This document shows, in pieces, positions 16,237 to 19,097 of a stretch of DNA of 19,097 bases. The stretch covers positions 1-19,097 of the forward strand of contig CAZHRJ010000048.1 of NCBI GenBank assembly GCA_964534765.1. Direction: 5' to 3'. Source of the stretch: CAZHRJ01 sp964534765. GTDB taxonomy: Bacteria; Lindowbacteria; 2-12-FULL-62-27. The stretch's first letter is position 1. Every line of letters starts with the position of its first letter. The notes under the pieces are model-generated. The model did no database searches. It was not told the origin of the DNA and saw only the letters and a list, made by a program, of their open reading frames with translations. Both the position numbers and the translations under genes were made by a program.

Positions 16237-17514
16237 TCAGCTGATATCCAGATCTTTGGCGACCTCTTTGACATCGGGTTCGATCGGCAGAAACGGAATA
16301 ACTAGCATTCCGGGAATCGATATCACCAGAATCGTGATAAAAAATGTCTCGTAGCCCAGCCGCTCCTGGATCACTCCGCTGATCATGCCGGGGATCATCA
16401 TCCCCAGCGCCATCAGCCCTGTCGAGATGGCATAGTGGGCCGTCTGATAGGCGCCTTTGCTCGTGTACATGAGAAATACCATAAACGCGGTGAACCCGAG
16501 TCCGTATCCGAACTGCTCCAACGCGACGACGGCATAGATCGCGTTCAGAGCGGGTTCGGCTGTTTTCGCCAGATAGATGTATCCCAGGTCAGGCGTGTTC
16601 AGGGCGATTGCCATCGGCCAAATGCATTTTTTTAATCCAAACCGCGAAATGAGCCATCCGCCTAAAATTCCTCCTATCACCAGACTGAGGATCCCGACCG
16701 TGCCGTAGACATAGCCGACAGTCGCGGTATCCACACCGAGACCTCCGACCTCCGGTTTGTCTTTCATGAAGGGCACCAGCATTTTGACCACCATGGCCTC
16801 GCCAAGGCGGTAGAGCAGAATAAACAGGACGATCGGCATGATTTTGGGCTGCTGAAAATAGCTTTTGAACACGTCCAAAAACGGCGGTCCTTTGGAGTCC
16901 CGACGCGGTCGGGCGGATCCGGCGTCCAGGCCGGGTTTGGGAAGATAGAAGGTGTGGAACAAAAACAGCGCAAAAAAAATCCCAGCGGATATCCACAGAA
17001 TGGTCGACCATGCCCCCGGAATGTCGCCGGTCGACTTCTCCAAATTGCCGGCCATCACCACCAGATAGCCGGTGGCGAAAATCGTGCCCAGCCGGTAAAA
17101 CAGAGATCGAATCCCGACATAGAACGCCTGACGCTCCCTCGACATCGCCAGCATGTAAAATCCGTCTGTGGCGATGTCGTGCGTGGCGGAGAGGAAGGCC
17201 ACGACGGTGAAAATCACAAGTGAGATCGTCAGATAGTGGGGCGAAAAGATGCCGACGGCCAGAACCCCAAGGGCGACGGACATCAGAAGTTGCATATGCC
17301 GCAGCCATGCGCGTTTGGTGCCATGGATGTCCACCATGGGCGCCCAGAACATTTTGATGACCCACGGCAGATACAGATAGCTCGTCAGGCCGATCGTCAC
17401 GTTCGATACACCCATGCTCTTGTACATGACGACCGATACGGCATTGACGATGTTGTAGGGCAGACTCTCCGCGAAATAGAGGGTGGGAATGTAGAGCCAT
17501 TCGTACCGCTTCAT
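16237..17514 (-). CDS. MFS permease, AmpG/PAT-like
   Basis: A 425-residue integral membrane protein with about twelve hydrophobic helices and no signal peptide. The N-terminus YIPTLYFAESLPYNIVNAVS and the following WVIKMFWAPMVD with HGTKRAWL match the PAT family. That family includes AmpG, which imports anhydro-muropeptides for peptidoglycan recycling, and acetyl-CoA transporters. A central charged loop (PRRDSKGPPFLDVFKSYFQQ) separates the two six-helix halves, and the second half has YQTAHYAISTGLMALGMMIP, also AmpG-like. ATG follows AAGGATG on the minus strand. It starts 48 bases after the radical SAM gene and is probably co-transcribed with it. Its true substrate is not shown; AmpG-like proteins outside enterobacteria have diverse or unknown cargo. 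Confidence 0.85.
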   Translation of the reverse strand: MKRYEWLYIPTLYFAESLPYNIVNAVSVVMYKSMGVSNVTIGLTSYLYLPWVIKMFWAPMVDIHGTKRAWLRHMQLLMSVALGVLAVGIFSPHYLTISLVIFTVVAFLSATHDIATDGFYMLAMSRERQAFYVGIRSLFYRLGTIFATGYLVVMAGNLEKSTGDIPGAWSTILWISAGIFFALFLFHTFYLPKPGLDAGSARPRRDSKGPPFLDVFKSYFQQPKIMPIVLFILLYRLGEAMVVKMLVPFMKDKPEVGGLGVDTATVGYVYGTVGILSLVIGGILGGWLISRFGLKKCIWPMAIALNTPDLGYIYLAKTAEPALNAIYAVVALEQFGYGLGFTAFMVFLMYTSKGAYQTAHYAISTGLMALGMMIPGMISGVIQERLGYETFFITILVISIPGMLVIPFLPIEPDVKEVAKDLDIS

Positions 17515-17562
17515 GCCATCCTTTTCGGCAGCCGGACGAACCCGGCTAAAGGGCGGCGGAAA

Positions 17563-18696
17563 TCAGGCGGCGACGGTCGTGGCTTTTTTGGTCAGGAATC
17601 GGCGCCAGTTCTCGGGGTGGAAGGCCAGACTGGATCCGATGGCGCATTCGAACGTGCAGGCGCAGCCTTTATTCTGAATAAAACTCCGGATGGCCCGCGA
17701 CTTCTCGCTGCTCAGGGCCCTTGGAACATCATAATCGTACTGCCGGATGTCGCCCATCCAGGTGTCCGCAAAGTCCTTCGGCCGGGCTTTGCCCTCCTGC
17801 ATCAGCGTCGAAAGGATTTCGCAGGGAAACAAATTTCCGTATTCATTGAGCTCAATAAAACTCTCTCCGGCCTGACAGGGGAAGGGCATCACGTCTTTTT
17901 TCTGGATCTCCACAATACTCGCCTCCACCGCCTCCCGCAGCCGGACAAAAACACGCGAAATCAGGGGAAACCGGTATCGCTTCTCCGCGCGACCAAACAG
18001 GGAGTTGACGATGTCCTTATATTTTTGCTTTGGGGGCACTATCTTCTCCGGCTCGCGGATGGCGCCGCGGGCGTAGAGGATCGTGTGATTCTCGATTTCC
18101 ATCCGATTTTTGACGAAATCGACCAACTCCGGAACGTGCTCCTCGTTGAGCTTTGACAGCACAGAGGTCACGTCCACCCGCAGGTTGTCGATCCTCCGGG
18201 AAAGGGCGTCGAGCAGGCGGTAGGTCTCCATGACTTTGTCAAACGTTCCCTCTTTTCCGCGGACCAGGTCATGGATGTCGCCGATTCCGTCGATGGACAG
18301 CGGAACACGGATCAGGGCCAGAGGGCACTCCTTGCAGATCCGCTCCACCTTTTCCGCAATCCTCTCCGGGAAAGTCCCGTTGGTGGTGAATGTGAAGAAC
18401 CGGGTGTTGGCATGGGCGTAAAACCGGATGGCGACCTCGTCGATGTCCTGCCGCACAAACGTCTCCCCGCCGGTGCAGGTCAGCTGCAGAAGCGTCGGCA
18501 GGCTGCGGGCGATCTTCTCGTATTCCTCCGCTTTGAGTTCCTTGTCCTTCACCGCGCTTTCGATCTCCTCCAGGTAAAAACAGTGTGGGCACCTGAGGTT
18601 GCACCGGGCGGTGACATAGAGAATCATATAGTGGGGTCTGCCGCGGTCCAGCAGGCAGCGGAGGAAATGATAGGTTCGATTCAGATTCTTCAGCAT
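17563..18696 (-). CDS. Radical SAM protein with C-terminal cysteine clusters (SPASM-like)
   Basis: A 377-residue radical SAM enzyme. The cluster motif CNLRCPHC (Cys32, 36, 39) follows MILYVTAR, and TCTGGETFVRQD is the SAM-contact GGE strand. The C-terminal third has FPCQAGESFIELNEYGNLFPC and then NKGCACTFECA, cysteine sets that resemble a SPASM/twitch domain binding extra [4Fe-4S] clusters. Such enzymes modify peptides, proteins or small molecules; the substrate is not evident, and no precursor-peptide gene was found beside it. I chose ATG 18694-18696, with GGACGGAG upstream. An in-frame TTG at 18727-18729 would add 11 residues but would leave a leader of only about 16 bases after the predicted promoter. 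The AmpG-like permease follows in the same orientation. Confidence 0.88.
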   Translation of the reverse strand: MLKNLNRTYHFLRCLLDRGRPHYMILYVTARCNLRCPHCFYLEEIESAVKDKELKAEEYEKIARSLPTLLQLTCTGGETFVRQDIDEVAIRFYAHANTRFFTFTTNGTFPERIAEKVERICKECPLALIRVPLSIDGIGDIHDLVRGKEGTFDKVMETYRLLDALSRRIDNLRVDVTSVLSKLNEEHVPELVDFVKNRMEIENHTILYARGAIREPEKIVPPKQKYKDIVNSLFGRAEKRYRFPLISRVFVRLREAVEASIVEIQKKDVMPFPCQAGESFIELNEYGNLFPCEILSTLMQEGKARPKDFADTWMGDIRQYDYDVPRALSSEKSRAIRSFIQNKGCACTFECAIGSSLAFHPENWRRFLTKKATTVAA

Positions 18697-18751
18697 GGCT
18701 CCGTCCAGTTTTCGGGAATGGATTGCCAAATCCCGTCGTAGAATCGTCCCA

Positions 18752-18780
18752 AGTATATCAATGGATCGCGATCAAAACAA
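18752..18780 (-). promoter_or_regulatory. Extended -10 sigma70-type promoter for the radical SAM/permease operon
   Basis: On the minus strand TTGTTT (18780-18775), a 17-base spacer and TATACT (18757-18752) are preceded by TGA, making TGnTATACT, a good extended -10. Transcription would start near 18745, about 50 bases before the ATG chosen for the radical SAM gene. This also argues against the TTG start at 18729. Confidence 0.55.
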
Positions 18781-18803
18781 GAAATTCGATGGGGATTGGA
18801 GAG

Positions 18804-18841
18804 CCAAAATGGCAAAAATGGGCAAAAAATGAAAATGGGTG
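18804..18841 (+). repeat. Degenerate AAAATGG array, left of the inverted repeat
   Basis: Five A-rich units ending ATG/ATGG/ATGGG follow one another from CCAAAATGG at 18804 up to the start of the perfect left arm. Unit length wobbles between about 9 and 11 bases. The array mirrors the one on the far side of the inverted repeat but is not its exact complement. Confidence 0.8.
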
Positions 18842-18991
18842 AAAATGGGGACGTTGATTGACAAATTGACAAATGAAGTCAGCCGTCGTTGAGTCAAATG
18901 GCGAACGAGAGGACGATCAGCCGTCTTGTGTGATGATTCACTGGGTAGATCAGGAGTGATTTGTCAATTTGTCAATCAACGTCCCCATTTT
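18842..18991. repeat. Perfect 33-base inverted repeat with 84-base loop
   Basis: The left arm (18842-18874) begins AAAATGGGGACGTTGATTG and continues ACAAATTGACAAAT. The right arm (18959-18991) is its exact reverse complement. The loop (18875-18958) has no open frame of note and carries TCAGCCGTC twice (18879-18887 and 18917-18925). A 33 of 33 match cannot be chance in 370 bases. Transcribed, it could form a long stem; as DNA it resembles the palindromic units found beside REP-associated tyrosine transposases or the ends of a small non-autonomous element. Confidence 0.95.
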
Positions 18992-19034
18992 GACCGTCCC
19001 CATTTTGACCATTTTGACATTTTGATCATTTTGC
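18987..19034 (-). repeat. Degenerate CAAAAT(GG) array, right of the inverted repeat
   Basis: ATTTTG occurs at 18987, 19002, 19011, 19019 and 19028, mostly followed by AC or ATC. The first two copies are each preceded by CGTCCCC or CCGTCCCC, which on the minus strand reads AAAATGGGGACG(G). This is the counterpart of the left array, and it extends the symmetry of the locus beyond the perfect 33-base arms. Confidence 0.85.
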
Positions 19035-19085
19035 AATTTGTATTGTAACTATTCAGCCGATGGTGACATCGCGGGGATGAAAGGC

Positions 19086-19097
19086 GTGCCGCGCACG
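19086..19097 (+). CDS. Possible start of a REP-associated tyrosine transposase (cut by window end)
   Basis: Only four codons are visible: GTG-CCG-CGC-ACG, M-P-R-T, preceded by GGGGATGAAAGGC, which contains plausible ribosome-binding purines. Many transposases of the Y1/IS200-like REP-associated family begin M-P-R-T-A-R, and such genes lie directly beside palindromic repeats like the one immediately upstream. Four codons cannot prove a gene; the call rests on that context. ATG 19077 in the same frame would add three residues. Confidence 0.33.

Larger units (their letters stand above)
18730..19085. other. Gene-free terminal region
   Basis: About 356 bases between the radical SAM gene and a possible transposase start. 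Apart from the promoter at 18752-18780, the two arrays and the perfect inverted repeat, I see no coding frame, tRNA or terminator with a U-run. The base composition is more AT-rich and lower in complexity than the neighbouring genes. Positions 19035-19078 include TATTGTAACTATTC and may hold a promoter for the gene beginning at the window edge. Confidence 0.7.

Noticed and set aside
16589..17500. A 303-codon minus-strand frame overlapping the AmpG-like permease
   Set aside because: It is a frame-shifted reading of the permease, rich in Arg and His with no membrane helices; the permease frame has clear family motifs.
17515..17562. A precursor-peptide gene between the radical SAM and permease genes
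   Set aside because: The gap is 48 bases and holds only a ribosome binding site; no small frame with a leader and Cys- or Gly-rich core was seen here or just upstream of the radical SAM gene.
17236..18156. A 306-codon plus-strand frame opposite the radical SAM and permease genes
   Set aside because: It is antisense to two well-supported genes, has no recognisable motif and would span their junction.
18804..19034. CRISPR-like array suggested by the repeated ATTTTG units
   Set aside because: The units are too short, unequal and adjacent to each other, with no spacers of constant length and no cas genes; the symmetry is that of an inverted repeat.

Overview
The window reads as chromosomal DNA of a Gram-negative-type bacterium with fairly high GC, probably from a poorly cultured lineage; no marker here fixes the taxon. 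It carries a compact respiratory complex I operon, nucleotide-sugar genes for surface glycan synthesis, an AmpG-like permease, and a repeat of the kind seen near REP-associated tyrosine transposases. No rRNA, tRNA or CRISPR array was seen.

Layout. Positions 2-307 hold the 3' end of a thioredoxin-like [2Fe-2S] ferredoxin. Positions 403-2645 hold two overlapping nucleotide-sugar genes, a UDP-glucose/GDP-mannose-type dehydrogenase and an extended SDR epimerase/dehydratase. Positions 2756-12701 hold an uninterrupted operon nuoA-B-C-D-H-I-J-K-L-M-N. It encodes the quinone-reducing arm and the complete membrane arm of complex I, but not the NADH-oxidising module NuoE/F/G. The last nuo gene overlaps a glucose-1-phosphate cytidylyltransferase gene (rfbF-like, 12698-13489), so nucleotide-sugar genes lie on both sides of the respiratory operon.

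After a tail-to-tail junction, the minus strand carries a 2-oxo-acid decarboxylase-like ThDP enzyme followed 8 bases later by a macro-domain protein (15717 down to 13508). Divergent from the decarboxylase is a Fur-family regulator (15763-16230). It converges on a second minus-strand pair, a radical SAM protein with C-terminal cysteine clusters and an AmpG/PAT-type MFS permease (18696 down to 16237), which has a good extended -10 promoter.

The final 370 bases hold no complete gene. They contain a perfect 33-base inverted repeat around an 84-base loop, flanked on both sides by short AAAATGG-type arrays. The window ends on GTG-CCG-CGC-ACG (M-P-R-T) after a purine-rich stretch, which resembles the start of a REP-associated tyrosine transposase. 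The repeat and this possible gene start are the most interesting signals. The others are a NuoM that lacks the usual TM7 lysine, the missing NuoEFG, the nuoN/rfbF coupling, and the decarboxylase/macro-domain and radical SAM/AmpG pairs.
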